NCBI GenBank assembly: GCA_029907475.1
Contig: JARYLU010000001.1
Span: forward strand, 124,001-188,000
Length of the DNA: 64,000 bases
Reading direction: 5' to 3'
Source of the DNA: Bacillota bacterium
GTDB taxonomy: Bacteria; Bacillota; DSM-12270; Thermacetogeniales; Thermacetogeniaceae
Notes under the pieces: generated by a model
Seen by the model: only the letters and a program-made list of their open reading frames with translations
Databases searched by the model: none
Told to the model about the DNA's origin: nothing
Translations under genes and position numbers: made by a program
Part shown: positions 27,030 to 36,479 of the stretch, piece after piece
How positions within the stretch are numbered: the stretch's first letter is position 1
Layout: the number at the start of each line of letters is the position of its first letter

Positions 27030-28241
27030 ATGCAAAACGCGGAGAGAAGGTCCGGAGAAAATTTAAGCGATTTTGTTTCCGAAACCTTGCGGGGGTTGCC
27101 CCGTTCGGGAATTCGGAGATTCTTCGATTTAATTGCTGAAACCGATGGGGTTATTTCCCTGGGTGTGGGTGAACCTGATTACATTACTCCTGATCCAATT
27201 CGAGAGGCATGTATCGAAGCTTTACAAAAGGGAATCACGAAATATACTTCTAACTGTGGCATGTCTGAATTGCGAGACGAAATAGCTTCGTATTTAAAAG
27301 CGAGGTTTAATCTCAGTTACAGTCGCGAGGAGATTTTGGTTACCGTAGGAGTAAGCGAAGGAGTTGATCTTGCGCTCCGTACCTTGATTAATCCTGGAGA
27401 TGAAATTCTCATTGGGGAGCCCTGCTATGTTTCTTACGCTCCCTGTACCTCTTTAGCCGGAGGAAAACCGGTTCTGGTTCCCACAAGAGCTGAAGATCAA
27501 TTCCGGTTGCGCAAAAAGGATCTTGTGGCGCGAATTACCGATAAAAGTAAGGCAATTTTGCTCTCCTATCCTAATAATCCAACAGGAGCAATTATGGAGC
27601 GCGGGGACCTTGAAGAGATCGCCCAAATTGCACAAAATTATAACCTGTTGGTCATATCGGATGAAGTTTATGCAGAATTAACTTACGAAACCCAGCATGT
27701 TTCAGTTGCTGCAATTCCCGGGATGATTGAGCGTACCATCTTGCTTAATGGTTTTTCTAAGGCTTTTGCAATGACAGGGTGGAGGCTTGGCTTTGCTGCA
27801 GGCCCTGGAGTTATTATTGATGCGATGTTAAAGATTCACCAGTATACCATGCTTTGCGCTTCTTCTCTTAGCCAGTGGGCTGCGCTTACTGCCCTCCAGG
27901 ATGGTTTCCCATTTGTTGCCGAAATGGTTAGTGAGTATGACAAGCGTCGTAAGCTGATTGTCAGCGGGCTACGACAAATTGGACTTCCTTGTTTTGAACC
28001 AAAAGGCGCCTTTTACGTATTTCCATGTATCCAGCATACAGGAATGACTTCAGATGAATTTTGCGAACTTCTCCTGAAAGAAGAAAAGGTTGCTGTAGTC
28101 CCCGGTAATGCTTTTGGGCCAAGCGGAGAGGGATTTATTAGATGTTGTTACGCCGCTTCTCAGGCTGAAATTGAAGAGGCACTTGAAAGAATTGACAGGT
28201 TTTTAAGACGCCACCAGTTGCCCCGCGCCGCTACTCTGTAA
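27030..28241 (+). CDS. Class I/II pyridoxal-phosphate aminotransferase under T-box control
   Basis: Product of 403 residues, fold type I. Seen: SLGVGEPDYITPDPIREA, ILVTVGVSEGVDLALRTL, SYPNNPTGAIM, ISDEVYAEL, the PLP lysine in LNGFSKAFAMTGWRLGFAAG, and PKGAFYVFP. It belongs to the aspartate/aromatic/PatA-like group; the substrate cannot be read from sequence. The T-box upstream, if alanine-specific, would fit an alanine-forming transaminase. ATG 27030 follows AGGGGGAG; earlier GTG/TTG codons in frame overlap the terminator region and are less likely. Confidence 0.9.
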   Translation: MQNAERRSGENLSDFVSETLRGLPRSGIRRFFDLIAETDGVISLGVGEPDYITPDPIREACIEALQKGITKYTSNCGMSELRDEIASYLKARFNLSYSREEILVTVGVSEGVDLALRTLINPGDEILIGEPCYVSYAPCTSLAGGKPVLVPTRAEDQFRLRKKDLVARITDKSKAILLSYPNNPTGAIMERGDLEEIAQIAQNYNLLVISDEVYAELTYETQHVSVAAIPGMIERTILLNGFSKAFAMTGWRLGFAAGPGVIIDAMLKIHQYTMLCASSLSQWAALTALQDGFPFVAEMVSEYDKRRKLIVSGLRQIGLPCFEPKGAFYVFPCIQHTGMTSDEFCELLLKEEKVAVVPGNAFGPSGEGFIRCCYAASQAEIEEALERIDRFLRRHQLPRAATL

Positions 28242-28268
28242 AGTCTATTATGTGGGTACCTCTTTTCT

Positions 28269-28300
28269 GAGAGAGAGAGCATCTCTCTCTAAATTTTTTT
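28269..28300 (+). terminator. Terminator after the aminotransferase gene
   Basis: GAGAGAGAG pairs with CTCTCTCT across a short loop and is followed by AAATTTTTTT. The stop codon of the convergent minus-strand gene lies inside it. Confidence 0.75.
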
Positions 28301-29122
28301 GAATAGAGAGACTTTTGCTTCCTGGTAACTGACTGCAAGGAGTCGCCTCATAAAGGGGTGCCTGGTCCAGGGGATGATTTCACCAAGTGAAATGTAAATA
28401 GCAAATGCTTGCTTTGCATTGCGGATAAGAGGAAATGTCCTTGTAAAATGGAAAAGCTCGTTCAGAATTTGTTTTTTGCGGGGCGCGCTCAGTAATTTCT
28501 CCAGACTGGCTTCGTTTTCTTGAGTTAGTCTGTAAGATTGAAGTGAATTCAAAAAACAGGATAATTCATCTGTTGTAAAGTAAATCGATGAAAATTGCGG
28601 CAGTTCTGCTAAAAGGTCAGCCTTTTCCAGGTAAAAAGGGAGATTGGCGATCACCTCGTCCTTGGAGAAAGGAAGGGACTCATAAATGGGAGGGTCCGGG
28701 TGTATTTGCTGGATTGCCTTATGTACCTGTTTTCGGGCCGGGTAAGGTGTTTCTGCATCGTTAAGGGCTAGTAGGAGAATTTCCCTGCAGAGGTAGCGTA
28801 TTTCCCGTAAAATCAGGAGAGAAGGATTCTCCAACTCATTTAATTGCTGGAATTTTTTTAAATGCTTGATATACACTATAATGCCAGGGTAGAGGCATGA
28901 AACGTGGCTTTGCAGAAAAGAACGAAGGCTCGAGAAATTCGACAGTGTGGGGTGCTTTAAATAAAGGGCGAAAAAAAGCGTATCAAAAGTATCTTTAGGG
29001 CTTTCCTTTAAAAATTTCTGAAACCGTGCTCGTAAAAAAGGGTAGCAAGAGTTATTTAACTGCCAGGAAGAGATTAATTCTGAGAGAAGGGTACCTGGAT
29101 AAGAAGGCGGAGTTCGTTCCAT
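28289..29122 (-). CDS. Hypothetical protein, mostly helical
   Basis: Product of 277 residues on the minus strand, no recognised family. The sequence has many leucines and few glycines (LLSELISSWQLNNS, LRSFLQSHVSCLYPG, LREIRYLCREILLLAL) and is probably all-helical and soluble; no signal peptide, membrane span or known motif is visible. It converges with the aminotransferase gene and is divergent from dnaD. Upstream of the start there is only a weak ribosome site (AAGTGAGG), so the exact start is uncertain. Its uninterrupted length on the minus strand, with no competing frame, supports it as real. Confidence 0.7.
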   Translation of the reverse strand: MERTPPSYPGTLLSELISSWQLNNSCYPFLRARFQKFLKESPKDTFDTLFFALYLKHPTLSNFSSLRSFLQSHVSCLYPGIIVYIKHLKKFQQLNELENPSLLILREIRYLCREILLLALNDAETPYPARKQVHKAIQQIHPDPPIYESLPFSKDEVIANLPFYLEKADLLAELPQFSSIYFTTDELSCFLNSLQSYRLTQENEASLEKLLSAPRKKQILNELFHFTRTFPLIRNAKQAFAIYISLGEIIPWTRHPFMRRLLAVSYQEAKVSLFKKI

Positions 29123-29279
29123 ATTTTTTTAAGTACCTCACTTTTCTAATTATAGTGCTCTGAATTCGTTTTTTTATAAGTGTTGAAAAAAGATCATTTT
29201 AAGCCTGGCAGGTTTTTAAAAAGTCCTGGATAATTTAATAATATAATGATTGTTAGTGGAGGAAAGGGATGGTTATCTT

Positions 29280-30035
29280 ATGGATGGTTCCGGATTTCAT
29301 ATCCCGGCACTTTTCAGCAAAGACTTCTTCACAGCAGGTTTTACTTTGGTACCTAATCTTCTTTTAAAATATAGCTCAAAAATTAACCTGGAGAGCCTGG
29401 ATCTCCTGGTTCTCCTTGCATTTTTTTATTTTCAGCAACTGGGTAAGGAACCTTTAACTTCTGAAGAGTTTGCGCAGCTCTTAAATCTCCCGGAAAAACA
29501 AATTCAAGTGACCCTCGAGGCAATGATTGCACGCGGTTTAATTAGAATTTCGGAAAATGGCTACGATCCCTCCGGGCTTTTTGAGAAAATTGCTGACCTC
29601 TGGGCCGAAGAAAAGGTTCAAGCACTTCAGGAAGCACGCAGAGAAACAGCAACGGCTGCACAGGTAAAAACCGCCGAGCGGAGTCAAACCCCTTTACTTG
29701 GTAATTTGTTTCGGATTTTTGAACAGGAATTTGGACGACCTCTAACCCCGATGGAATGCACACATATTCTTCGCTGGTATAAGGATGAGGGATATTCAGA
29801 AGATTTAATTTTAGAGGCTTTGAAAAGAGCAGTTTTGAGGGGTATTTTTAATTTAAACTACATAGACCGGATTCTTTCCCACTGGGCTAGAAATAATCTA
29901 AAGACAACCCAAGAGATCAACCAATACGAAGAAAAATTTTTCACCCAGCGGCAGTTACGAAAAGGGAAGTTCAACCTTGAAGGAACAAAAAGCGAAGATA
30001 AAGAAGAAAAATATAAAGATCTGTATTTAACGTAA
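29280..30035 (+). CDS. dnaD: DnaD-domain replication protein
   Basis: Product of 251 residues. N-terminal winged-helix part with FTLVPNLLLKYSSKINLESLDLLV-like pattern and LLNLPEKQIQ...MIARGLIRI; C-terminal DnaD/DnaB2 domain with FEQEFGRPLTPMECTHI, WYKDEGYSEDLILEALK and NYIDRILSHWARN. DnaD-type proteins help load the replicative helicase in Firmicutes. Its partner, a DnaI/DnaC-like loader, follows after 14 bases. ATG 29280 was chosen by homology-like start of the domain; GGAGGAAAGG lies 12 bases upstream, slightly far. Confidence 0.9.
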   Translation: MDGSGFHIPALFSKDFFTAGFTLVPNLLLKYSSKINLESLDLLVLLAFFYFQQLGKEPLTSEEFAQLLNLPEKQIQVTLEAMIARGLIRISENGYDPSGLFEKIADLWAEEKVQALQEARRETATAAQVKTAERSQTPLLGNLFRIFEQEFGRPLTPMECTHILRWYKDEGYSEDLILEALKRAVLRGIFNLNYIDRILSHWARNNLKTTQEINQYEEKFFTQRQLRKGKFNLEGTKSEDKEEKYKDLYLT

Positions 30036-30049
30036 TTGGTGGGGAGAAC

Positions 30050-30859
30050 ATGAAGCAGATCGAAGATTTAATCCAGAGGTTAATCAGGCTCAAGGAAGAG
30101 AAACGATCCGTTGTTGAACCGGTTAAATCCTCAGAATTACCGAGGTGTACAATCTGCCAGGACCGCGGCGTCGTCCTTAACGGAGATGTCGCTAAAATTT
30201 GTCTTTGCATGAGACAATCCTATCTGGAACATCGCTACAGATTTGCAAATGTCACACCTGAAATTCGAGATTGTAGTTTTGAGGGTTTTCGGCTTGATTA
30301 TTACGAAGGAGTTCACCGGGAAATGGCGGCAAAGGCCTTGCAGGGTGCACGCCAGTTTGTTACTGAGTATCTTCAAAATTTTCATATTCCGGGAATCTTA
30401 TTTACGGGAGACGTGGGGGCAGGAAAAACGTACCTGGCCGGTGCAATCACCAATTTTCTGTTGCAATACAAGATTCAGGTCTTTTTTCTCGTTGTTCCCG
30501 ATTTCCTTGATGAACTGCGGGCGACATACCATAAAGGAATCTCCGGGGAGGGATCAGATTTAGACGATGTTTCTCTACTGAGAAGTGTACGTCAGGTGGA
30601 TGTCTTAATTCTGGACGACTTAGGAGTACATAATTATACGCCCTGGACGTGTAATAAGTTGTATTCCCTACTTAATTTCCGGCTGAATTTTCGTCTTCCG
30701 GTTATTATTACAACAAATTTAACATTGGGGCAACTTGAGGAATTTCTTGGGGAGCGGACAACTTCAAGAATCGTCCAAATGTGCCGTATTTACCGGCTTT
30801 CAGTAAGCAAGGATATTCGACATTTGAAAAACAGGAACGGCTCTCAGATAGGTAAATAA
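30050..30859 (+). CDS. dnaI: DnaC/DnaI-like helicase loader ATPase
   Basis: Product of 269 residues. An N-terminal zinc-binding segment has CTICQDRG...KICLCM; the AAA+ domain has Walker A FTGDVGAGKTYLAGA, Walker B VLILDDLG and sensor I IITTNLTLGQL, with an arginine finger candidate in ERTTSRIVQMC. It loads DNA helicase at origins and at stalled forks. Start ATG after GGTGGGGAGA. The pairing with dnaD matches the primosome gene pairs of many Clostridia. Confidence 0.92.
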   Translation: MKQIEDLIQRLIRLKEEKRSVVEPVKSSELPRCTICQDRGVVLNGDVAKICLCMRQSYLEHRYRFANVTPEIRDCSFEGFRLDYYEGVHREMAAKALQGARQFVTEYLQNFHIPGILFTGDVGAGKTYLAGAITNFLLQYKIQVFFLVVPDFLDELRATYHKGISGEGSDLDDVSLLRSVRQVDVLILDDLGVHNYTPWTCNKLYSLLNFRLNFRLPVIITTNLTLGQLEEFLGERTTSRIVQMCRIYRLSVSKDIRHLKNRNGSQIGK

Positions 30860-30902
30860 TCCACAAAAAAAGTTCTTTTTGAAGGAAGGAGTTGCTTTCA
30901 CG

Positions 30903-31736
30903 GTGACATTCTGGCTTATAGAAGACCATACCCCGGGATATAGCGTAAAATGGCGTATTCACAAAACGATTTATACGGAGCAGACTGCTTACCAGCACCT
31001 TGCAATTATCGATACTGTTGAATTCGGACGGGCTTTAGTTTTAGACGGGATTATCCAGACAACCGTTTCAGATGAGTTTATTTATCATGAAATGATTGCT
31101 CATGTACCTATGTTCACCCATCCAAATCCGCGCCAGGTTCTGATTGTGGGTGGGGGTGACGGAGGGACCGCCCGTGAGGTTTTAAAACATCCAACTGTCG
31201 AGAAAGTTGATCTGGTAGAAATTGACGAACGGGTGGTAGCTGTTTGCCGGACCTATTTACCAGAAACAGCCTGTGCTTTTGCAGATGCAAGAGTTAATGT
31301 GATTATTGAGAACGGTCTGGATTATGTAGGTAAACAAAAAGGGAAATATGATGTCTTAATTGTAGATTCGTCGGATCCGGTGGGGCCGGCGACAGAGCTT
31401 TTTAGGAAGGAGTTCTATGATAGCGTCTTCCGTTCCCTTAAAGATGATGGTTTGTTTGTGGCACAAACCGATTCACCTTTTTTCAGTCAGAAAATTTTTC
31501 AAAGAATTAATCGGGATATCAGGTCGATTTTTCCGCGGGTAAATGTCTATTTAGCCTGTGTCCCCAGTTATATCAGCGGGTACTGGAGTTTTACCCTTGG
31601 CTCCAAATTCTACCATCCCCTGCAGGACTACCGTGTCAATAATTTAATTAAAACCAGATATTATACTCCGGAGTTACATAAGGCTTGTTTTGTTTTGCCC
31701 CGGTTTATCCAGGAGCTTGTAGAAGGGAAAGAATAA
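30903..31736 (+). CDS. speE: Spermidine synthase
   Basis: Product of 277 residues from GTG 30903, with GGAAGGAG eleven bases upstream. Aminopropyltransferase motifs: LVLDGIIQTTVSDEFIYHE, LIVGGGDGGTAREVLKH, VDLVEIDERVV, VLIVDSSDPVGPA, FVAQTDSPF and YISGYWSFTLGS. It transfers an aminopropyl group from decarboxylated SAM to putrescine. No speD or putrescine-forming gene is nearby. It may be the first gene of the following cluster or a single gene; 168 bases separate it from the symporter. Confidence 0.95.
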   Translation: MTFWLIEDHTPGYSVKWRIHKTIYTEQTAYQHLAIIDTVEFGRALVLDGIIQTTVSDEFIYHEMIAHVPMFTHPNPRQVLIVGGGDGGTAREVLKHPTVEKVDLVEIDERVVAVCRTYLPETACAFADARVNVIIENGLDYVGKQKGKYDVLIVDSSDPVGPATELFRKEFYDSVFRSLKDDGLFVAQTDSPFFSQKIFQRINRDIRSIFPRVNVYLACVPSYISGYWSFTLGSKFYHPLQDYRVNNLIKTRYYTPELHKACFVLPRFIQELVEGKE

Positions 31737-31904
31737 GAAAAAAGGATTTTTAACGAATTTGTAGAATAAAGTACTGTTTCAGTTAGCCCGCTGTTTTACC
31801 AGGGAGATGAGAGAAGAGGAAACAATCAAAGGTTATCTGAAAACGAAAACTGAAATAAACTGGAAAAAGATTTTTAATTTGAAGAACGGAAGGATGGTAG
31901 TATC

Positions 31905-33410
31905 ATGAAATGGATAGCTGTTATTATTTACGTCCTCATCATTCTTTGTTTAAGTTTAATTACAGTAAAAAAGGTGCGCACGGTAGAAGATTTTTTTCTT
32001 GGAAATCGTTCTATTGGTTCGTGGGCTTCCGCTTTTGCGTATGGAACAACTTATTTTTCTGCAGTAGTTTTTATTGGATATGCAGGTAAAGTAGGGTGGG
32101 GTTTTGGTTTCTCTTCTTTATGGATAGCAGTGGGTAACGCGATCATTGGAGGCTACTTGGCCTGGCGTCTGCTGGCGCGTCGAACACGAGAGTTGACCGC
32201 GAGATTAAAGGCATTAACAATGCCCGAATTTTTAGCAGTTCGTTTTGACAGTCCCTCGCTCCAGTATTTTGCAGCAGCACTTATCTTTATTTTTTTAATT
32301 CCCTACTCGGCTTCGGTCTACATGGGTTTAAGTTATTTGATTGAAAATATTTTTGGGATTCCATTTACGCTAGCCCTTTTAGTGATGGCCTTACTTACTG
32401 CTTTCTACCTTGTGATGGGAGGATATTTTGCGGTTGCTTTAGTAGATTTATTTCAAGGTTCAATTATGGCGTTGGGTGCGATTTTTTTAATCTTTTTTGT
32501 GACAAAGAGCCCTCATGTAGGAGGCTTGTTTACGGGATTACAGCGCTTAGCAGAGATCAATCCCGGTTTCACGGAATTGGTGGGCCCCCCTGGATTGTTA
32601 CCACTGTTTGCGCTAGTTTTCCTTACAAGCTTCGGGTGCTGGGGGTTGCCTCAAATGGTTCAGAAATTTTACTCGGTTAAGAATGAAGCCGCGATTCGGA
32701 GGGCACAGGTGATTACCACTACTTTTGCCCTTCTGATTGCTGGTGCTGCTTATTATACAGGAGCGTGGAGCCGGTTATTTTTTTCAACAGAACCCCTTTG
32801 GCAGGGAAGGCCGAACCCTGATTTAATTATTCCCCAAATGCTTCAAGCCATTCTTCCAGAATGGGTTGGTGCTTTAATTTTACTCCTTGTTTTATCTGCC
32901 TCAATGTCTACTTTATCCTCTCTTGTTTTGGTTTCAAGTTCCGCTCTTGTAGTTGACATTTTTAAGCCACTCTTCCCTAACTGGAAAGAAAAGTACTTTG
33001 TCGGGTTAATGCGTGTCTTGTGTATTGTTTTTATTACTTTAAGTTTGTATTTGGCCGTAACTCCCACGATTATTCTTGTACTGATGGCCCTTTCCTGGGG
33101 CACGTTGGCTGGTGCTTTCCTTGGCCCTTATTTATACGGTCTTTACTGGCGTAAAGCAACCAAGGCTGCAGCGTGGGCAGGTTTAATTATAGGCTTGGTT
33201 ACTTCTTTGGGTTTAGCTTTTTATTTTAAATTGGATGCACTTTGGGTTCCTGTCAGTGGCTCCCTGGCGATGTTGCTGCCTTTAGGAATCATTCCTTTGG
33301 TGAGTTTCTTTACAAAGGCTTTCCCGGAGAGTCACTTGGAGAAGATTTTTGGGGAAGGAGAGTTTGCCAAAGAAAGTGAAGCTGAGAAAGGACTGAGTTT
33401 TTCCTCATGA
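31905..33410 (+). CDS. Sodium:solute symporter family (SSS) transporter
   Basis: Product of 501 residues with about 13 hydrophobic segments. The N-terminus has VRTVEDFFLGNRSIGSWAS and FAYGTTYFSAVVFIGYAG, and the middle has GCWGLPQMVQKFYSVK, all typical of the PutP/PanF branch of SSS carriers. It should couple solute uptake to a sodium gradient. Its stop codon overlaps the start of the PaaK gene (ATGA) and IorAB follows, which makes an aryl acid or aromatic amino-acid-derived substrate plausible, but the substrate is inference from context only. Confidence 0.9.
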   Translation: MKWIAVIIYVLIILCLSLITVKKVRTVEDFFLGNRSIGSWASAFAYGTTYFSAVVFIGYAGKVGWGFGFSSLWIAVGNAIIGGYLAWRLLARRTRELTARLKALTMPEFLAVRFDSPSLQYFAAALIFIFLIPYSASVYMGLSYLIENIFGIPFTLALLVMALLTAFYLVMGGYFAVALVDLFQGSIMALGAIFLIFFVTKSPHVGGLFTGLQRLAEINPGFTELVGPPGLLPLFALVFLTSFGCWGLPQMVQKFYSVKNEAAIRRAQVITTTFALLIAGAAYYTGAWSRLFFSTEPLWQGRPNPDLIIPQMLQAILPEWVGALILLLVLSASMSTLSSLVLVSSSALVVDIFKPLFPNWKEKYFVGLMRVLCIVFITLSLYLAVTPTIILVLMALSWGTLAGAFLGPYLYGLYWRKATKAAAWAGLIIGLVTSLGLAFYFKLDALWVPVSGSLAMLLPLGIIPLVSFFTKAFPESHLEKIFGEGEFAKESEAEKGLSFSS

Positions 33411-34708
33411 TTTGGTCGCCGCAAGATGAATGTATTTCTCGTGAAGCTTTAGCCGAATATCAGTTGGCCCGGCTGAAAGAAACCATCACTAATGTTTACG
33501 AGGCCAAGGGATTTTACTATAAAAGGTTTCGGGATCTAGGGTTTGAGCCCGGTGACTTGAAAACCGTTGAGGATCTCCGCCGTTTCCCTTTTACAACCAA
33601 AGAAGATCTTGCCCAGGCTTATCCTTATGGTTTCTTTATTCGTCCCTTGAAGGAAATTGTAAGAATCCACGGGTCCTCGGGGACAAAGGGCAAACCGACT
33701 GTTGTGGGGTACACACGCCGCGACCTGGAAATCTGGGCCGATCTGGTTGCCCGTGTTGTTACTCAGGCAGGAGTGGAAGAAAACGACGTTGCTCAGATTT
33801 GCTTTGGGTATGGGTTATTTACTGGCGCCTTCGGGCTTCATTACGGCCTGGAAAAAGTAGGGGCAACAGTTATTCCTACTTCAGCGGGGGCAACGGAGCG
33901 GCAGTTGATGTTAATGCAGGATTTCGAGACAACTGCTTTAATAAGCACTCCTTCTTACGCCCTCCACCTGGCTGAGGTAGGGGAAGAGATGGGAATTGAT
34001 TTTAAATCCCTGAAGCTTCGTGTGGGGCTTTTTGGCGCTGAGGGTTGGACCGAAGAAATGCGAAAACAATTGGAGGAGAAGTTGTTTTTAAAGGCTACCG
34101 ATAATTACGGGTTGAGTGAGGTAATGGGTCCCGGGGTGGCCGGAGAGTGTTTGGAAACATCGGGCATGCATGTGGCCGAGGACCATTTTCTCATTGAAAT
34201 CATTGATCCCGAGACGGGGGAAAATTTACCGGCGGGGAAGAAAGGCGAAATTGTCATTACCACGTTAACCCGTGAGGCCATGCCCTTGATACGCTACCGA
34301 ACAAAAGATATCTCTTCTATAACCGAAGAGCCTTGCCCTTGTGGACGTACAACTGCAAGGATCTCAAAGATCAGCGGAAGAACCGATGATATGTTGATTA
34401 TCCGGGGGGTTAATGTTTTCCCTTCCCAGATCGAAAGCGTCCTCATGGAAATCGATGGTCTTGCTCCTCACTATCAAATCGTGATCAAAAAAAGGGGATA
34501 TCTCGACGAACTGGAAGTATTGGTAGAAGTCTCTCCGGCCCTTTTTACCGACCGGTACCGTGACCTTGAAGTCTGGGAACGGAAAATTGAGCGCAAGCTG
34601 TATAACGTTTTAAGTCTTACGGCAAAGGTTCGTTTGGTCGAACCTAAAACAATAGAGCGAAGCGCAGGAAAAGCGAAGCGTGTAGTCGATTTAAGGGATC
34701 AAAACTAG
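33407..34708 (+). CDS. paaK: Phenylacetate--CoA ligase family (PaaK) protein
   Basis: Product of 433 residues, normal for PaaK. AMP-binding features: RIHGSSGTKGKPTVVGYT (P-loop-like), PTSAGATERQL, LFGAEGWTEEMR, DNYGLSEVMGPGVA, MPLIRYRTKDISSI, and the C-terminal SGRTDDMLIIRGVNVFPSQIE. It activates an aryl acid such as phenylacetate or indoleacetate with ATP and CoA. In anaerobes PaaK next to IorAB can run in the ATP-conserving or activating direction during aromatic amino acid metabolism. Start overlaps the symporter stop by four bases. Confidence 0.93.
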   Translation: MIWSPQDECISREALAEYQLARLKETITNVYEAKGFYYKRFRDLGFEPGDLKTVEDLRRFPFTTKEDLAQAYPYGFFIRPLKEIVRIHGSSGTKGKPTVVGYTRRDLEIWADLVARVVTQAGVEENDVAQICFGYGLFTGAFGLHYGLEKVGATVIPTSAGATERQLMLMQDFETTALISTPSYALHLAEVGEEMGIDFKSLKLRVGLFGAEGWTEEMRKQLEEKLFLKATDNYGLSEVMGPGVAGECLETSGMHVAEDHFLIEIIDPETGENLPAGKKGEIVITTLTREAMPLIRYRTKDISSITEEPCPCGRTTARISKISGRTDDMLIIRGVNVFPSQIESVLMEIDGLAPHYQIVIKKRGYLDELEVLVEVSPALFTDRYRDLEVWERKIERKLYNVLSLTAKVRLVEPKTIERSAGKAKRVVDLRDQN

Positions 34709-34727
34709 GTATTTGAGGGGAGCATTC

Positions 34728-36479
34728 ATGCGGGTAATTTTTTCTGGAAACGAAGCTGTTGCAAGGGGTGCTTTTGAGGCTGGTGTTACTGTTGCAACCG
34801 GGTACCCCGGGACACCAAGTACAGAAATTCTAGAAAATTTTATAAGCTACCCAGGTGTCTACGGAGAATGGGCACCAAATGAGAAAGTTGCTTTGGAAGT
34901 TGGCTTCGGGGCCTCAATGGCAGGAGCACGGGTATTGGTTACAATGAAGCATGTAGGTCTTAATGTCGCTGCAGATCCCCTTTTAACCTTGAGTTACGTA
35001 GGAGTGAATGGAGGTCTTGTCATTGTAACGGCAGATGACCCGGGGATGCACAGCTCTCAAAATGAGCAGGATAACCGTTTTTACGCGCGTTTCGCGAAGA
35101 TTCCCTTAATTGAACCGAGCGATAGTCAGGAAGCCAAAGACTTTTTAAAAGAGGCCTTTTTAATTAGTGAAAAGTATGATACACCTGTTCTTTACCGCCT
35201 GACTACACGGGTTGCCCATACGCGGTCTCCCGTCTCACTGGGCGAAAGGGAGGAAGCAGTGCCCTTACGAGAGTTCAAAAGAAATATTCCGAAATATGTC
35301 ATGCTTCCGGCAAATGCTCGTAAGCGGCACCAGGAAGTTGAAGCGCGCAGAGAACAACTGGCCACATATGCAGAAAGTTCGCCTTTAAACAAGATCATTT
35401 CAGGGGACCAAGAGACCGGAATTATTGCAAGCGGGATTGCCTACCACTACGCGCGGGAGGTTCTAGGAGATAACGCTTCATATCTGAAACTAGGAATTAC
35501 ATACCCTCTCCCTCTTGAATTATTAAAAAAATTCGTCCAAAAGGTAAAACGCCTGTTTGTTATAGAAGAACTGGAGCCCTTTTTAGAAGAGCAGTTAAAA
35601 GTAGCGGGATTTTCAGTAGTTGGGAAAGAGGTTTTTCCCAGGACTGGGGAACTGAATCCCGAACTGGTCGGGCGTGGCGTAATGGGAAATTCTCCTTTTG
35701 AAATATACTTTAGACCACCTGGTTCCCTTCCCCTGCGACCACCCTTAATGTGTCCAGGCTGCCCTCACCGCGGAGTTTTTTACGTCTTACGTAAACTTCG
35801 CGCGATCGTTACAGGTGATATTGGATGTTACACTTTAGGGGCAATGCCTCCTTTTGAAGCAATGGATGCTTGCCTCTGTATGGGAGCAAGTGTCGGTGCC
35901 AGTTTAGGGATGGAAAAGGCCCGGGGAAAAGATTTTGCGCGTAAAGTTGTGGCTGTAATTGGGGACTCTACTTTTATTCATTCCGGGCTTACAGGACTGA
36001 TAGACCTTGTTTATAATCAAGGTACAGGTACCGTAGTTATTCTGGATAACCGGACAACTGCCATGACAGGTCACCAGGACCATCCCGCAACAGGCTTTAC
36101 TTTGAAAAAGGTGGCAACAAAAAAATTTAATTTTGCTGAAGTTGCCCGGGCTTTGGGTGTAGAGCATGTCTTTGAAGTTGACCCCTATGATTTGAAATCT
36201 TTGGAAGAGGTCTTGCGAAGTGAATTAGCAAGAGAGGAACTTTCGGTTGTAATCGCCAGCCGTCCGTGCATTCTCATCAGTCGCGAACAACAATTTCAAA
36301 CAATAGCAGCAAACCCCCAAAAGTGTCAGGGGTGCAAGAAATGCCTCCAGCTTGGGTGTCCGGCTCTCTCTTTTGCAGGAGATTATCCCGTGATTGACGA
36401 AAACATTTGTCAGAACTGCACTTTATGTTTCCAACTCTGCCCTCAGGGGGCAATTAAAGTGGGGAAAGAGGATGAGTAA
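34728..36479 (+). CDS. iorA: Indolepyruvate ferredoxin oxidoreductase alpha subunit
   Basis: Product of 583 residues. N-terminal pyruvate-ferredoxin-oxidoreductase domain starts FSGNEAVARGAFEAGV and has ATGYPGTPSTEI; the thiamine diphosphate site is GDIGCYTLGAMPP...VVAVIGDSTFIHSG...VILDNRTTAMTGHQ; two [4Fe-4S] motifs close the protein, CQGCKKCLQLGCPA and CQNCTLCFQLCPQG. It oxidatively decarboxylates aryl pyruvates to aryl-acetyl-CoA with ferredoxin as acceptor. ATG 34728 follows GAGGGGAG; it overlaps iorB by eight bases. Confidence 0.96.
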   Translation: MRVIFSGNEAVARGAFEAGVTVATGYPGTPSTEILENFISYPGVYGEWAPNEKVALEVGFGASMAGARVLVTMKHVGLNVAADPLLTLSYVGVNGGLVIVTADDPGMHSSQNEQDNRFYARFAKIPLIEPSDSQEAKDFLKEAFLISEKYDTPVLYRLTTRVAHTRSPVSLGEREEAVPLREFKRNIPKYVMLPANARKRHQEVEARREQLATYAESSPLNKIISGDQETGIIASGIAYHYAREVLGDNASYLKLGITYPLPLELLKKFVQKVKRLFVIEELEPFLEEQLKVAGFSVVGKEVFPRTGELNPELVGRGVMGNSPFEIYFRPPGSLPLRPPLMCPGCPHRGVFYVLRKLRAIVTGDIGCYTLGAMPPFEAMDACLCMGASVGASLGMEKARGKDFARKVVAVIGDSTFIHSGLTGLIDLVYNQGTGTVVILDNRTTAMTGHQDHPATGFTLKKVATKKFNFAEVARALGVEHVFEVDPYDLKSLEEVLRSELAREELSVVIASRPCILISREQQFQTIAANPQKCQGCKKCLQLGCPALSFAGDYPVIDENICQNCTLCFQLCPQGAIKVGKEDE

